Origin: an uncultured Lachnospiraceae bacterium
Lineage (GTDB): Bacteria > Bacillota > Clostridia > Lachnospirales > Lachnospiraceae
Assembly (NCBI GenBank): GCA_949740535.1
Contig: CATJHO010000111.1
Location: 1 to 64,000, forward strand
Length of the DNA: 64,000 nt
Direction of reading: 5' to 3'
This document shows, piece by piece, positions 51,076 to 59,260 of the stretch. The translations under genes and the position numbers were made by a program. Positions within the stretch are counted from its first letter, which is position 1. Each line of letters opens with the position of its first letter. The notes beneath the pieces are model-generated. The model had not been told where the DNA came from. It did no database searches and worked only from the letters and a program-made list of their open reading frames with translations.

Positions 51076-51339
51076 TTATTTTTGATATAGTATTTTCCTA
51101 ACAGCATAAACCGAAAGCTGGTAACAACCGGCAAGTTCCTCCACAGATACACCTTGCTTATATTCTGAAATAATCTTTTTATTACGGTTATCAAGCTCTT
51201 TTCGGTACCCGGATACTTCTCCCCAAGATTTATGGTGCTCAGCTTTTGCAGGAATATAGAGATAACCTGCCTGCATATACGTCTGCAGTTCTTCAACCAG
51301 GTGAACAGGGAGAATTTCATTTGCATTCATATATTTCAT
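51076..51339 (-). CDS. CD3324-family (Mor-like) DNA-binding protein
   Basis: An 87-residue protein matching the small Clostridial family typified by CD3324. The N-terminus MKYMNANEILPVHLVEELQ is followed by YLYIPAKAEHHKSWGEVSG and RNKKIISEYKQG. A C-terminal helix-turn-helix (VEELAGCYQLSVYAVRKIL) resembles Mu Mor/phage activators. A transcription regulator is likely; targets unknown. The gene is complete, ends at a terminator and has its own promoter with a ~170-nt leader. In a parallel frame a longer spurious reading exists and was not used. The neighbouring Ntn-hydrolase and the acetyltransferase stump suggest an acquired, partly decayed patch. Confidence 0.88.
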   Translation of the reverse strand: MKYMNANEILPVHLVEELQTYMQAGYLYIPAKAEHHKSWGEVSGYRKELDNRNKKIISEYKQGVSVEELAGCYQLSVYAVRKILYQK

Positions 51340-51370
51340 ATGCGGCTTCCTCCTTGATTCATTTCGTCAA

Positions 51371-51450
51371 GCAGCAAAGCCAGCAATATACATCAGCGAC
51401 TAATGATTACTCCATGCAGGTGTCGCTTATACTGGCTTTGCATGGAGCCA
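51371..51450 (-). other. Inverted repeat in the CD3324-family leader
   Basis: AGCAAAGCCAG near 51371 and CTGGCTTTGCA near 51440 flank further partly pairing arms (CAGCGAC / GTGTCGCT), enclosing about 20 nt. The structure lies in the untranslated leader and may affect expression. No known riboswitch class is recognised. Confidence 0.45.
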
Positions 51451-51515
51451 GGCTTTATTCCTTCTTTTCTTGTTTCTACACATAAATCCCACCACCAAAA
51501 TATCTTTGTACCGAA

Positions 51516-51544
51516 AGTATAACACTATGTTTTAAGGAGTTCAA
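51516..51544 (-). promoter_or_regulatory. Sigma-A promoter of the CD3324-family gene
   Basis: Minus-strand TTGAAC (51539-51544), 17-nt spacer and TATACT (51516-51521). The remaining bases up to the DapA-like stop (51545-51657) show nothing I can assign. Confidence 0.75.
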
Positions 51545-51657
51545 GCAAATAAAGAAATGCCCTTTTATCCTGTTCCATATAAGGGAGACTCAGGGCAGTT
51601 CTGCTCTTAACAAGCCAATGGAGCTGACCCGATTCAGTGCCTGGCAGGACATTTCAT

Positions 51658-52560
51658 CTATTGTGGGTTTGTATAATCCATTTCCTCCAATGCCTGGTAC
51701 AGTTCCTGTGCTTCTTCTGCAGAGATTGGCGCAAGCGGCGCCCGCAGCGCGGCACAGCGGATTACCTTCCTGTGTACCAGCGCTGCCTTATAGCGGGCCA
51801 GGCTGCGGGCGCTGCTAAGAATTCCATTCAACTGGCTTGTTCTGCGCTGCAGCATGTCTGCTTTCTTCCTGTCTCCCAATTGAAAGGCCTTATAAATGGC
51901 AGCATAATGTTCCGGAATTACATTGGAATTCCCGGAGATCGTTCCATCACCCCCGCAGGCCAGCAGAGCATAGAACAAATCGTCCGGTCCGGTCAATACG
52001 GAAAATGTTCCCTGACGGATTTCCTGAAGCTGCAGCATCCGCGGCATATCCGGATAGCTGTACTTGATGCCTGCCACATTGGGGCAGGCATCCGCGATAC
52101 GCTCTGCCAGCTCCACCGAAATATCATTGACTGCCATCTGCGGGATTGCATACAGATAGACGGGGTAATCCCGGTCCACACTCTCTGCCACACGCTTAAA
52201 GTGGCGAAAAAGCTCCTCCTGGCTTAATTTCATATAATAAGGCGTCACTACGCCGATACCGTCGGCTCCCGCCGCCTGCGCGTGCTGAGCCAGCTCTATG
52301 GTTTCCCGGGTCGCCGCCGCCCCCACCATGGAAAAAACCGCGGCACGTCCAGCCGCCGCCTTCAATGTATGCTCCAGAATTTTCTTCCGCTCTTCTATTG
52401 AGAGATAAATGACCTCTCCGGTTGTTCCGTTTGGATAGAGGCCGTTGATTCCTTTCTCTATCAAAAAACTGCACAGCTCTTCCAGGCTGTCATAGTCTAC
52501 CCGCTCTTTCTCGTCCATAGGTGTGGACAGGGGGGTAATGACCCCTCTCAGTTTCTTCAT
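51658..52560 (-). CDS. DapA/NanA-family class I aldolase
   Basis: A 300-residue member of the dihydrodipicolinate synthase/N-acetylneuraminate lyase superfamily. Landmarks are NGTTGEVIYLS (carboxylate-binding loop, residues about 44-53), the tyrosine in LYAIPQM near residue 135, and the Schiff-base lysine in VAGIKYS near residue 162. Such enzymes form or split pyruvate adducts of 2-keto-3-deoxy acids. Position at the end of a TRAP-transporter operon with 2-hydroxyacid and SDR dehydrogenases argues for catabolism of a sugar acid, not lysine synthesis. The ribosome site is supplied by repeat copy B. Confidence 0.9.
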   Translation of the reverse strand: MKKLRGVITPLSTPMDEKERVDYDSLEELCSFLIEKGINGLYPNGTTGEVIYLSIEERKKILEHTLKAAAGRAAVFSMVGAAATRETIELAQHAQAAGADGIGVVTPYYMKLSQEELFRHFKRVAESVDRDYPVYLYAIPQMAVNDISVELAERIADACPNVAGIKYSYPDMPRMLQLQEIRQGTFSVLTGPDDLFYALLACGGDGTISGNSNVIPEHYAAIYKAFQLGDRKKADMLQRRTSQLNGILSSARSLARYKAALVHRKVIRCAALRAPLAPISAEEAQELYQALEEMDYTNPQ

Positions 52561-52570
52561 ATTCTTTTGT

Positions 52571-52682
52571 CTCCTATTCCAGTTCCGCAGCCCTAAACTA
52601 ATGCCGGGTAACAGAAGGATTTCCGGACGGTCTATTCCTTCCGTAAATCCTTCTCGGCCTTACCTCAGGTCTGCTGTTTTAA
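52571..52682 (-). repeat. Intercistronic structured repeat, copy B
   Basis: The minus strand runs from TTAAAACAGCAGACC through AAGGATTTACGG and CCGGAAATCCTT to GGGCTGCGGAACTGG and then AATAGGAG. The inner stem is identical in sequence to copy A although loops and flanks differ. It fills almost the whole gap between the 2-hydroxyacid dehydrogenase and DapA-like genes and supplies the latter's ribosome site. Confidence 0.8.
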
Positions 52683-52685
52683 GAC

Positions 52686-53645
52686 TTATATCACCCGGTT
52701 GGGCAGTTCCTTCCCCGACAGCGCCGCCAGGATCCCCTGCGCGGCCGCCATCCCTATCTTTCTATAGCTGTTCAGGCTTTCGCCTGCCAGATGCGGCGAC
52801 AAAACCGTGCGGGGGCTGGACAGCAGCGGCGATCTTCCCCTGACCGGCTCTTCCTCATACACATCCGAGCCATAGGCATAGAGTTTTCCGCTTCTCAGCG
52901 CCTCCGCCACAGCCTCCTCATCCACAAGGATTCCTCTGGCTGTATTTACCACCACAGCTCCATCCTTCATCTTTTTGATTACTTCCTTATTAATAAGGTG
53001 CCGGGTTTCCGCAAGAGCGGGCAGATGAATCGTAATGATATCGGATCTGGATAACAGCTCCTCAAGAGAACATATTTCTACGTCCAGTTCCTCTGCCAGC
53101 ATTTTATCGGGATACTTGTCATAGGCAAGCACTCTGGCCCCAAAGGCCCGGGCACATTTTGCAGCCGCCCGTCCGGCAGCTCCAAATCCCAGAACGCCGA
53201 ATACGGAGCCGGATATATCCCGGAACACTCTGCGCTCCCAGTTTCCTTCACGCACAGAACGGTCAAGCGCCGGGATATCACGCAGGCAGGCCAGCACCAG
53301 TGCCATGGTCTGCTCTGCCACTGCAGCAGAGTTCATTCCCGGACAGTTTGCCGCCTGTACCCCGTGTCTTTTCGCTGCTGCGGGATCAATATTGTCATAT
53401 CCAACACCGAATTTGACAATCACTTTCAAATCCGGCGCCGCTGAAATCGTTTCTTCATTCCAGATCTCGCAGCCGCATATTACGCCGGAGATCTCTTTTC
53501 CAATCTCCTTTAATTCTTCTTCGGTATACGGCCTGTTCTTGTCGTTTTCAATCAGCTCATACCCTGCGTCCAGAAGTGCGCTGCGTCCCTCGGCGCAGTA
53601 TTTCCCAAAGCCTGTTGCTCCTATGAAAATTATTTTTTTCCCCAT
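52686..53645 (-). CDS. D-isomer-specific 2-hydroxyacid dehydrogenase
   Basis: A 319-residue NAD-dependent dehydrogenase of the phosphoglycerate/2-hydroxyacid family. The nucleotide-binding motif is VFGVLGFGAAGRAAAKCA near residue 145. Catalytic Arg lies in VVNTARGILVDEEAV near residue 232, Glu follows in the next segment, and the His is in LSPHLAGES near residue 283. It interconverts a 2-hydroxy and a 2-keto acid. I choose the ATG at 53645 (MGKKIIFIG) after AAGGGG; the frame is open to 53666. It lies between the SDR and DapA-like genes of the TRAP operon. Confidence 0.92.
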   Translation of the reverse strand: MGKKIIFIGATGFGKYCAEGRSALLDAGYELIENDKNRPYTEEELKEIGKEISGVICGCEIWNEETISAAPDLKVIVKFGVGYDNIDPAAAKRHGVQAANCPGMNSAAVAEQTMALVLACLRDIPALDRSVREGNWERRVFRDISGSVFGVLGFGAAGRAAAKCARAFGARVLAYDKYPDKMLAEELDVEICSLEELLSRSDIITIHLPALAETRHLINKEVIKKMKDGAVVVNTARGILVDEEAVAEALRSGKLYAYGSDVYEEEPVRGRSPLLSSPRTVLSPHLAGESLNSYRKIGMAAAQGILAALSGKELPNRVI

Positions 53646-53673
53646 AATTCCCCTTCTTTCATGCACTTATCAG

Positions 53674-54456
53674 TCAGGACTGTGTATAGGAATAGCGGGG
53701 ATTCTGCACGCAGAATTTTCCGCCAGTCACATCAATGTGTACGCCGTTCATATAGGCGGCCCGCTCTGAGGCGGCAAAGACAAGCGCATCCGCCAGATCC
53801 TCCGGACGGCCGTAACGTGTGGAGGGAATATTTTGAATCTGCTTTGTCTCATTCATCCAGGCATCCGCCATGGGCGTGCAGATCACACCCGGAATATAAC
53901 TCAGCACACGGATATTATGTACCGCCAGCTCTCCGGCCAGGGTCCGGCTCAAATTTACCACAGCCGCCTTGGAAGCTCCATAGGGGACGGCTCCGGCTGC
54001 CGGCATCAGAGCCTGAAAGGAACCCGCATTGAGAATCACGCCCCCGCGCCCCTGTTCGATCATTTTTCCGGCTGCATACCGGCACCCGTGAAACACCGAT
54101 TTCAGATTCAAATCCATCACAGTATCCCATTCCTCATCTGTAAATTCCATCAGAGGCTTGGTAATGGCCACGCCCGCATTATTTATCCAGATATCGATTC
54201 CTCCGAACCTCTCACAGACATGATCCCCAAAGCTGTAGAGCTTCTCCGCTTCACACACATCCAGCGCTTCTATATACAGGGAAAGCCCTTCTTTGGCCGC
54301 TTCCTTTTGTGCCCGTACCAGCTTATCCAGAGAGCGGCCGCAGATGGCTGTATGCGCCCCCTGACGGGCAAATTCCTTTGCAGCGGCAAAACCGATTCCC
54401 GTAGCTCCGCCTGTAATCACTACTACTTTATTTTGTAATCCCAGTTCAAATGACAT
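53674..54456 (-). CDS. Short-chain dehydrogenase/reductase
   Basis: A 260-residue classical SDR. The cofactor motif is VVITGGATGIGFAAAKEFA and the NNAG motif INNAGVAI is near residue 85. The catalytic region carries ILNAGSFQALMPAAG and YGASKAAVVNLSR with the Tyr-x-x-x-Lys pair. The C-terminus shows AYMNGVHIDVTGG. It oxidises or reduces a hydroxyl of the transported compound or an intermediate. The ATG at 54456 follows GGAGG; the frame is open to 54498, overlapping the upstream gene. It lies 13 nt after the AllA-like gene. Confidence 0.92.
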   Translation of the reverse strand: MSFELGLQNKVVVITGGATGIGFAAAKEFARQGAHTAICGRSLDKLVRAQKEAAKEGLSLYIEALDVCEAEKLYSFGDHVCERFGGIDIWINNAGVAITKPLMEFTDEEWDTVMDLNLKSVFHGCRYAAGKMIEQGRGGVILNAGSFQALMPAAGAVPYGASKAAVVNLSRTLAGELAVHNIRVLSYIPGVICTPMADAWMNETKQIQNIPSTRYGRPEDLADALVFAASERAAYMNGVHIDVTGGKFCVQNPRYSYTQS

Positions 54457-54469
54457 GCCATCCTCCATC

Positions 54470-54976
54470 CTATGCCTTTCCACCCGTCTCCTGCACAATC
54501 TCCAGGGGCGCCTCAGGGAAATAGAAATGACAGTCCTTCTTGTACATCAGCTCCGGAAGCGCCAGCATCACATGAACAATCTCCGCTCCCGCTGTATAAG
54601 GACCTCCGTGGAATACACCTGGACGCAGACAGACCAGCGTCCCTTTGGGTATCAGAAATGCCCGGAATTCACTGTATACCGGCTCCTTGCGTGCCGGTCC
54701 CACATGAATGATAATATCTCCGTCCATGGGCATCAGCACCTCACAGGTATTGAAATGATGCTCTGTTTTCTCAAGGGTGTTTTTTTCTCTCGGATAAATC
54801 TCATTCACGCCAAAAGCCACCAGGCTGGCGGGATCGTAGCTGGCAGTTACCCGGTCACGGTAAAAACGGGCCGGTATATCTCCCAGGTAAACCCCGTCCG
54901 GGTGCAGCAGATCCGAATAGGACCCAAACTCATAAAATACTTCTCTGCTTAATGTTTCAACTTTTATTTCTTTCAT
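54470..54976 (-). CDS. AllA/DUF4867-like cupin protein
   Basis: A 168-residue cupin-fold protein similar to ureidoglycolate lyase (AllA) and the DUF4867 group. The N-terminus VETLSREVFYEFGSYSDLL resembles the AllA start, EHHFNTCEVLMPMDG near residue 70 the active-site strand, and LRPGVFHGGPY near residue 120 the second metal-like histidine segment. AllA itself acts in purine/allantoin breakdown, but no other allantoin gene is here. In this operon it more likely isomerises or cleaves a hydroxy-acid intermediate (inference). It precedes the SDR gene and follows the TRAP permease gene after a ~100-bp gap. Confidence 0.75.
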   Translation of the reverse strand: MKEIKVETLSREVFYEFGSYSDLLHPDGVYLGDIPARFYRDRVTASYDPASLVAFGVNEIYPREKNTLEKTEHHFNTCEVLMPMDGDIIIHVGPARKEPVYSEFRAFLIPKGTLVCLRPGVFHGGPYTAGAEIVHVMLALPELMYKKDCHFYFPEAPLEIVQETGGKA

Positions 54977-55077
54977 GCTTTTATTCTCCTCATTTCAGTC
55001 ATTATTCCGTTCCCCGGATTCATCCGCCGTCCGCCTGCGCATTTTCAGAGGAAACGGTTTCTGCCGGCTGCCAGATC

Positions 55078-56361
55078 TTATCCTAAAAGAGCCGGCAGAA
55101 AAGATGCAGTCTGCGGAAACAGACACAGAATCAGAATACTCACCAGTTCTGCCGCAACAATGGGCATCACATACCGGAAGGTAGATTCCAGCTTGACACT
55201 GCCGGAAGCACAGGCCACAAACAGGGCGGCTCCCACCGGAGGCGTAATAGCTCCCATGGCATTGCAGATGCAGATAATAATTCCAAACGCCAGCGGATCA
55301 AACCCGACTGCCGAGGCCACCGGGTAAAATAGAGGCACCAGCATAATAATCAGCGGCGTTCCGTCAATAAACATACCGCCCACAAGGAAAATCACCGTGA
55401 TAATCAACATAATGGCCACGGGATTCTGTGTCACCGAGGTGATGGCTTCCACCAGCATCCCCGGAACGTTGGCGTAGGACAAAATCCAGCTCCAGACACT
55501 GGAGGTCCCAATCACAAACATAACAGTACCGGTAGAGCGGGCCGCGTCACAGAAGATGGCCGGCAGATCCCGGATACGGATGGTCTTGTTGACAAACATC
55601 CCCACAGCCAGCGTATAGAAGACCGCAACCACCGAAGCCTCTGTGGGAGTAAAAACGCCCAGCAGAATGCCGCCAACGATAATCACCGGCACCAGCAGAG
55701 CCCAGACGGCTTCTTTTGCGGCTCTCCCAAGCTCCTTAAAACTGAATTTATAAGTATCTTCCTCTCCAAATCCATTTTTCTGGCAGATCACATAGCTGAC
55801 CACTGCCAGACAGAGCCCCACAAGACATCCCGGCACGATTCCGGCGATAAACAGCTTGCTGACCTGCAGATTCGTAACGCTTCCCAGTACAATCATGCAG
55901 AGGCTGGGCGGAATGATGACACCCAGAGTTCCTGCCGCCGCCTGAAGCGGCGCCGTAAACTTCCGGGGATATCCCTGCTTTTCCATGGCCGGAATCAGCA
56001 TTCCGCTCAAAGCCGCCGTGTCTGCAGTAGCGGATCCGGAGATACCGCCCATAAGGATACCGGCTACAATGGTCACATAAGTCATGCCATGCCGGAGCCA
56101 GCCAATCAGCGCCTTAGCAAAATTCACCAGACGCTCCGTAATGCCGCTTCGCTCCATGATGGCGCCTACCAGCATAAAAAAGGGAATTGCTATCAAGGTA
56201 AAACTATTTGCGGCTATAAACATTTTCTGAGCCACAACCACCAATGAGGTACCCATAGACAACAGCGCGGCTGCTGAGGCCATTCCTATGGACATGGCGA
56301 TGGGAATCCCCAGAAGGGCAAATACAAAAAACAATCCAAGTGTCAGCCATACAAGATTCAT
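55078..56361 (-). CDS. TRAP transporter large permease (DctM type)
   Basis: A 427-residue, 12-helix-type membrane protein of the TRAP DctM family. Motifs include FALLGIPIAMSIGMASA, the conserved MGGISGSATADTAALSGMLIPAM near residue 100, and GTPLIIMLVPLFYPVA. With DctQ and DctP it imports an organic or sugar acid using an ion gradient. The ribosome site lies in the minimal repeat copy (56375-56407) directly upstream. Confidence 0.95.
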   Translation of the reverse strand: MNLVWLTLGLFFVFALLGIPIAMSIGMASAAALLSMGTSLVVVAQKMFIAANSFTLIAIPFFMLVGAIMERSGITERLVNFAKALIGWLRHGMTYVTIVAGILMGGISGSATADTAALSGMLIPAMEKQGYPRKFTAPLQAAAGTLGVIIPPSLCMIVLGSVTNLQVSKLFIAGIVPGCLVGLCLAVVSYVICQKNGFGEEDTYKFSFKELGRAAKEAVWALLVPVIIVGGILLGVFTPTEASVVAVFYTLAVGMFVNKTIRIRDLPAIFCDAARSTGTVMFVIGTSSVWSWILSYANVPGMLVEAITSVTQNPVAIMLIITVIFLVGGMFIDGTPLIIMLVPLFYPVASAVGFDPLAFGIIICICNAMGAITPPVGAALFVACASGSVKLESTFRYVMPIVAAELVSILILCLFPQTASFLPALLG

Positions 56362-56374
56362 TCCTCTCTCTTTC

Positions 56375-56407
56375 CTCCTTATTGCAGTTTTGCAGCACTC
56401 TGTTTAA
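56375..56407 (-). repeat. Minimal copy E of the intercistronic repeat
   Basis: The minus strand reads TTTAAACAG AGTGCTGCAAAACTG, then CAATAAGGAGG. These are the two ends of the element with the internal stem missing. The TTTAAA overlaps the dctQ stop codon and the GGAGG serves dctM. Confidence 0.6.
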
Positions 56408-56877
56408 ATCTGCTTATCCGAATGAAACTCCCGCAGCAGATTTAAGGTAACCACAACCATACACCCGATGGCACACACCGGAACCGCCGCATACACATAG
56501 TTCATCGTAATGGGAAGCAGGGTGGAGCGGGCATCTGCCGCCTGGCTGGCAAATACAGTGCCCTGCCAGGCGGTCATTCCAAAGAACATATAGTGAAATA
56601 CATAATCCACAATCTTAGTAAACAGACGCAGTCTGGGAACCTTCTCCTCCAAAAAACCCAGCCGCATATGCGCTTTTGCTTTTACACCCAGAATAATGCC
56701 AAAAAATGCTGCCCAGACAAATAAGTACCGGCACAGTTCCTCCCCTGCCGGAAATCCGGTGTTAAACAGGAACCGCAGTATCACCGTATAGCCCACCAGA
56801 ACGGACAGCGACCCTAAGATGACCGCCACAACTGCCTTCAGAACAAGTTCTACAATACGGTCTATTTTATCCAGCAT
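56404..56877 (-). CDS. TRAP transporter small permease (DctQ type)
   Basis: A 157-residue protein with four hydrophobic segments typical of DctQ. Recognisable stretches are YTVILRFLFNTGFPAGEELCRYLFVWAAFFG and KAKAHMRLGFLEEKVP. It partners DctM. ATG follows AAAGGAGG. It lies 25 nt downstream of the binding-protein gene. Confidence 0.94.
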   Translation of the reverse strand: MLDKIDRIVELVLKAVVAVILGSLSVLVGYTVILRFLFNTGFPAGEELCRYLFVWAAFFGIILGVKAKAHMRLGFLEEKVPRLRLFTKIVDYVFHYMFFGMTAWQGTVFASQAADARSTLLPITMNYVYAAVPVCAIGCMVVVTLNLLREFHSDKQI

Positions 56878-56902
56878 AGAAACCTCCTTTGCGGGCAGAT
56901 GC

Positions 56903-57979
56903 CTACTTCAATTCCAGAATCCTGGCAATCAGGTCCTGATCATAGGTATCTGCAAATTTTTCATATACCGGCTGTGCCGCCTCCACCCAGGCACTTTTAT
57001 CCACTTCTGTGATCGTCATTCCTGCTTCTTTAAGAGCGGCAAGATCTTCCTGCTCTGCATCTCTTACCAGATTCGTCTCCCAGGTCCCCGCTTCCTCTGC
57101 TGCTCTGTCAACGGCTTCCTTCTGGGCATCACTCAGAACCGAGTCATATTTGTCCACATTCATAATCAAAACCGAAGGACTGTAAACATGTCCATCCAGG
57201 GTCATATAACCGCAGATCTCATCAATTCCATTTGCCAGAATGCTCCAGGAGGTCCCCTCCATACCGTCTACTGTTCCGGAAGACACGCCTGAGTAAGCCT
57301 CGCCAAAGGGCATGGTCACCGGCGCCGCGCCGAATTCTTCTGTAGCTGCCACCAAAGCCTCCCAGGAAGGAACACGCAGCTTCAGTCCATTCATGTCATC
57401 AGGCACTGCCACCTCATGCTTTGCATTTACAAAATGACGGAACCCGTCTGCCCAGAAGGGCATCATCAGATGTACATTCCCGTTGTTCTGGGCATCCTTT
57501 GTCAGGATACTGCAGATCTCTTCATCGGAAACGACTGCTTCTACATGATCGTAATCCTCAAAAAGGAAGGGCAGGCTGAGCACGGAAAACTCGCTGCAGT
57601 AGGAAGCAAGCTGGGAAGAATTGATAAGCGCCATATCCACAGTTCCCATACGCACCCCGTCCAGAAGCTCTGCCTCATCTCCTAAAGTTCCGCTGTTGTG
57701 AATCTCAATCTTAACCGTTCCCTCCGTATAAGTCTCAACCAGCCCGGCAAACTTTTCACAGCCCTGGTTATACATGGATTCCCCATTACTGTTATGTCCC
57801 AGTTTCAATACAACTGTTTCCCCGGAAAATGCCGGCTCATCCGTCTTTTTTGTTTCCCCGTCTGTTCCGGTACTTTCCGCCGCAGGGTCACTGCTCTTAT
57901 CTTCTGCCTTCTTGGCACAACCGGTTATCAAAGAACCACACAGCGTTACTGCCAGCAAAACTGCTATTATCTTCTTCAT
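56903..57979 (-). CDS. TRAP transporter substrate-binding lipoprotein (DctP type)
   Basis: A 358-residue DctP-family binding protein with a lipoprotein signal (LITGCAKK, Cys21) and a Ser/Thr/Glu-rich linker. The family core includes VLKLGHNSNGESMYNQG, TVDMALINSSQLASY and LKLRVPSWEALVAATEEFGA, whose arginine in LRVP binds the ligand carboxylate in this family. Together with the enzymes downstream this indicates a carboxylated substrate. The ATG at 57979 follows AAGGAGAG; the frame is open to 58000. Confidence 0.95.
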   Translation of the reverse strand: MKKIIAVLLAVTLCGSLITGCAKKAEDKSSDPAAESTGTDGETKKTDEPAFSGETVVLKLGHNSNGESMYNQGCEKFAGLVETYTEGTVKIEIHNSGTLGDEAELLDGVRMGTVDMALINSSQLASYCSEFSVLSLPFLFEDYDHVEAVVSDEEICSILTKDAQNNGNVHLMMPFWADGFRHFVNAKHEVAVPDDMNGLKLRVPSWEALVAATEEFGAAPVTMPFGEAYSGVSSGTVDGMEGTSWSILANGIDEICGYMTLDGHVYSPSVLIMNVDKYDSVLSDAQKEAVDRAAEEAGTWETNLVRDAEQEDLAALKEAGMTITEVDKSAWVEAAQPVYEKFADTYDQDLIARILELK

Positions 57980-58017
57980 ATGTCTCTCTCCTTTTCTCAA
58001 TCAGCCCTCAGGCCCGT

Positions 58018-58911
58018 CTATCGTCTGTAGTGGAACAAATCACAGTAAAAATCAATTCCTATCTGCTTCGCCTCCTGCGGCGCTTCCCAGCCAAGAATAA
58101 ATCTGCATATGGCTTTCACCTGATTGACCAGCATCTCCATTCCCATCACTGTATTCAGATTCAGCTCCTTTGCTTTTTTGATCACGGCTGTCTCAGGCGG
58201 ATTGGATACAGCCTCCATCACCCACGCATGCCTTGGCAGAGCCTCCATAAAGGAAAGATCCGGATGGTCATGGCCGGATCCCTTCATCCCCAGGGTCGTG
58301 GCCTGTATGAGAATATCTGCAGTCTTCGCTGCTTTTCTGGCATTCTCTGCCGTATATGCTCCGCTGGCGGTAACCACCTCTGTGCAGGACGCCAGTGTAT
58401 CTGCCACGTAACGGGCCTTTTCTTCTGTACGGTTCAGGATGGTCAGCTTTCGGATTCCCCGCTGGGCCAGTTCTGATGCGAAAATGCCGCTGATTCCCCC
58501 TGCACCCAGCATAAGCACTTCTTTCCCTTTCAGATCCACCTTGTTATCATCAAAGGCTCCGATGACTCCTTTTCCATCTAGACCATGGCCTTCCATTCTG
58601 CCGTTCTTATCCACATGTACGGCGTTGACAGAACGGAAGATACGGGACGCATCATCGATCTCATCCATAAATGCAGTCAGATCCTGCTTATGCGGCGAAG
58701 TTGCAATGAATCCCGGCGCATTCATGTATTTCATAGCTGACAGGAATTCCGGCAGTTCTCCCTTCTTTACCTCTACCGGATAAGACATTGCATTCACCCC
58801 AAAGGAAGCAAAAATCTTATTGTAGAGAAAGGAAGCCGTTGAGCCGCCAATGGGACTTCCGATCAGAGGAATATATTTTGTCTCATGAGGGTTCATTTCC
58901 AGCAAATTCAT
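58018..58911 (-). CDS. Shikimate/quinate dehydrogenase-like protein (AroE family)
   Basis: A 297-residue AroE-family dehydrogenase. The substrate half carries IGSPIGGSTAS and ATSPHKQD (catalytic Lys near residue 73), then GLDGKGVIGAF with the conserved Asp near residue 109 but Gly-Leu for the usual Asn-Thr. The NAD(P) half carries VLMLGAGGISGIFASELAQRG and LTILNRTEEKA. I choose the ATG at 58911 after AAGGAG; the long upstream frame covers the operator and promoter and is not coding. First gene of the TRAP operon. This suggests catabolism of a quinate/shikimate-like or related hydroxy acid, not aromatic synthesis (inference). Confidence 0.87.
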   Translation of the reverse strand: MNLLEMNPHETKYIPLIGSPIGGSTASFLYNKIFASFGVNAMSYPVEVKKGELPEFLSAMKYMNAPGFIATSPHKQDLTAFMDEIDDASRIFRSVNAVHVDKNGRMEGHGLDGKGVIGAFDDNKVDLKGKEVLMLGAGGISGIFASELAQRGIRKLTILNRTEEKARYVADTLASCTEVVTASGAYTAENARKAAKTADILIQATTLGMKGSGHDHPDLSFMEALPRHAWVMEAVSNPPETAVIKKAKELNLNTVMGMEMLVNQVKAICRFILGWEAPQEAKQIGIDFYCDLFHYRR

Positions 58912-58965
58912 ATTCTCTTCTCCTTTACTTGTACGAACTTTCTTTAAGTTGTATTTTTCTTTGTT

Positions 58966-59013
58966 TGAAATCGATTTCATAATTATATTATCACGGCTTA
59001 TATCCTTAGTCAA
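58966..59013 (-). promoter_or_regulatory. TRAP-operon promoter with LacI-type operator
   Basis: Minus-strand TTGACT (59008-59013), 17-nt spacer and TAATAT (58985-58990), followed at the start of transcription by the perfect palindrome TGAAATCGATTTCA (58966-58979). A related ATGAAA...TTTCAT inverted repeat lies near 59139-59154. Confidence 0.87.
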
Positions 59014-59190
59014 TCGCTTTTTATACAAAAATTCTCTTATTTTATTGTATATATTGAACAATTTTTCTATATATTTCCACATTTTTTATTGTTTTTATCC
59101 TTTTACCAAAAAATATATTAGTAATTCATATTTTCTATTATGAAATTGTTTTCATTCTTCTGATTCACAAATCTGAATCATACATATTCA

Positions 59191-59219
59191 TTGACATAGA
59201 TTTCATATGTGGGTATTAT
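59191..59219 (+). promoter_or_regulatory. Promoter of the divergent LacI gene
   Basis: TTGACA (59191-59196), 17-nt spacer and TATTAT (59214-59219). The spacer contains GATTTCAT, half of the operator-like motif, consistent with autoregulation. Confidence 0.82.
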
Positions 59220-59260
59220 TAGAATAAATGTGACTAATTTCCGCAGAAAGGAACTTGAAC

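Noticed and set aside
51021-51326. 101-codon frame overlapping the CD3324-family gene
   Set aside because: The overlapping 87-codon frame matches a known family; this one runs through the terminator.
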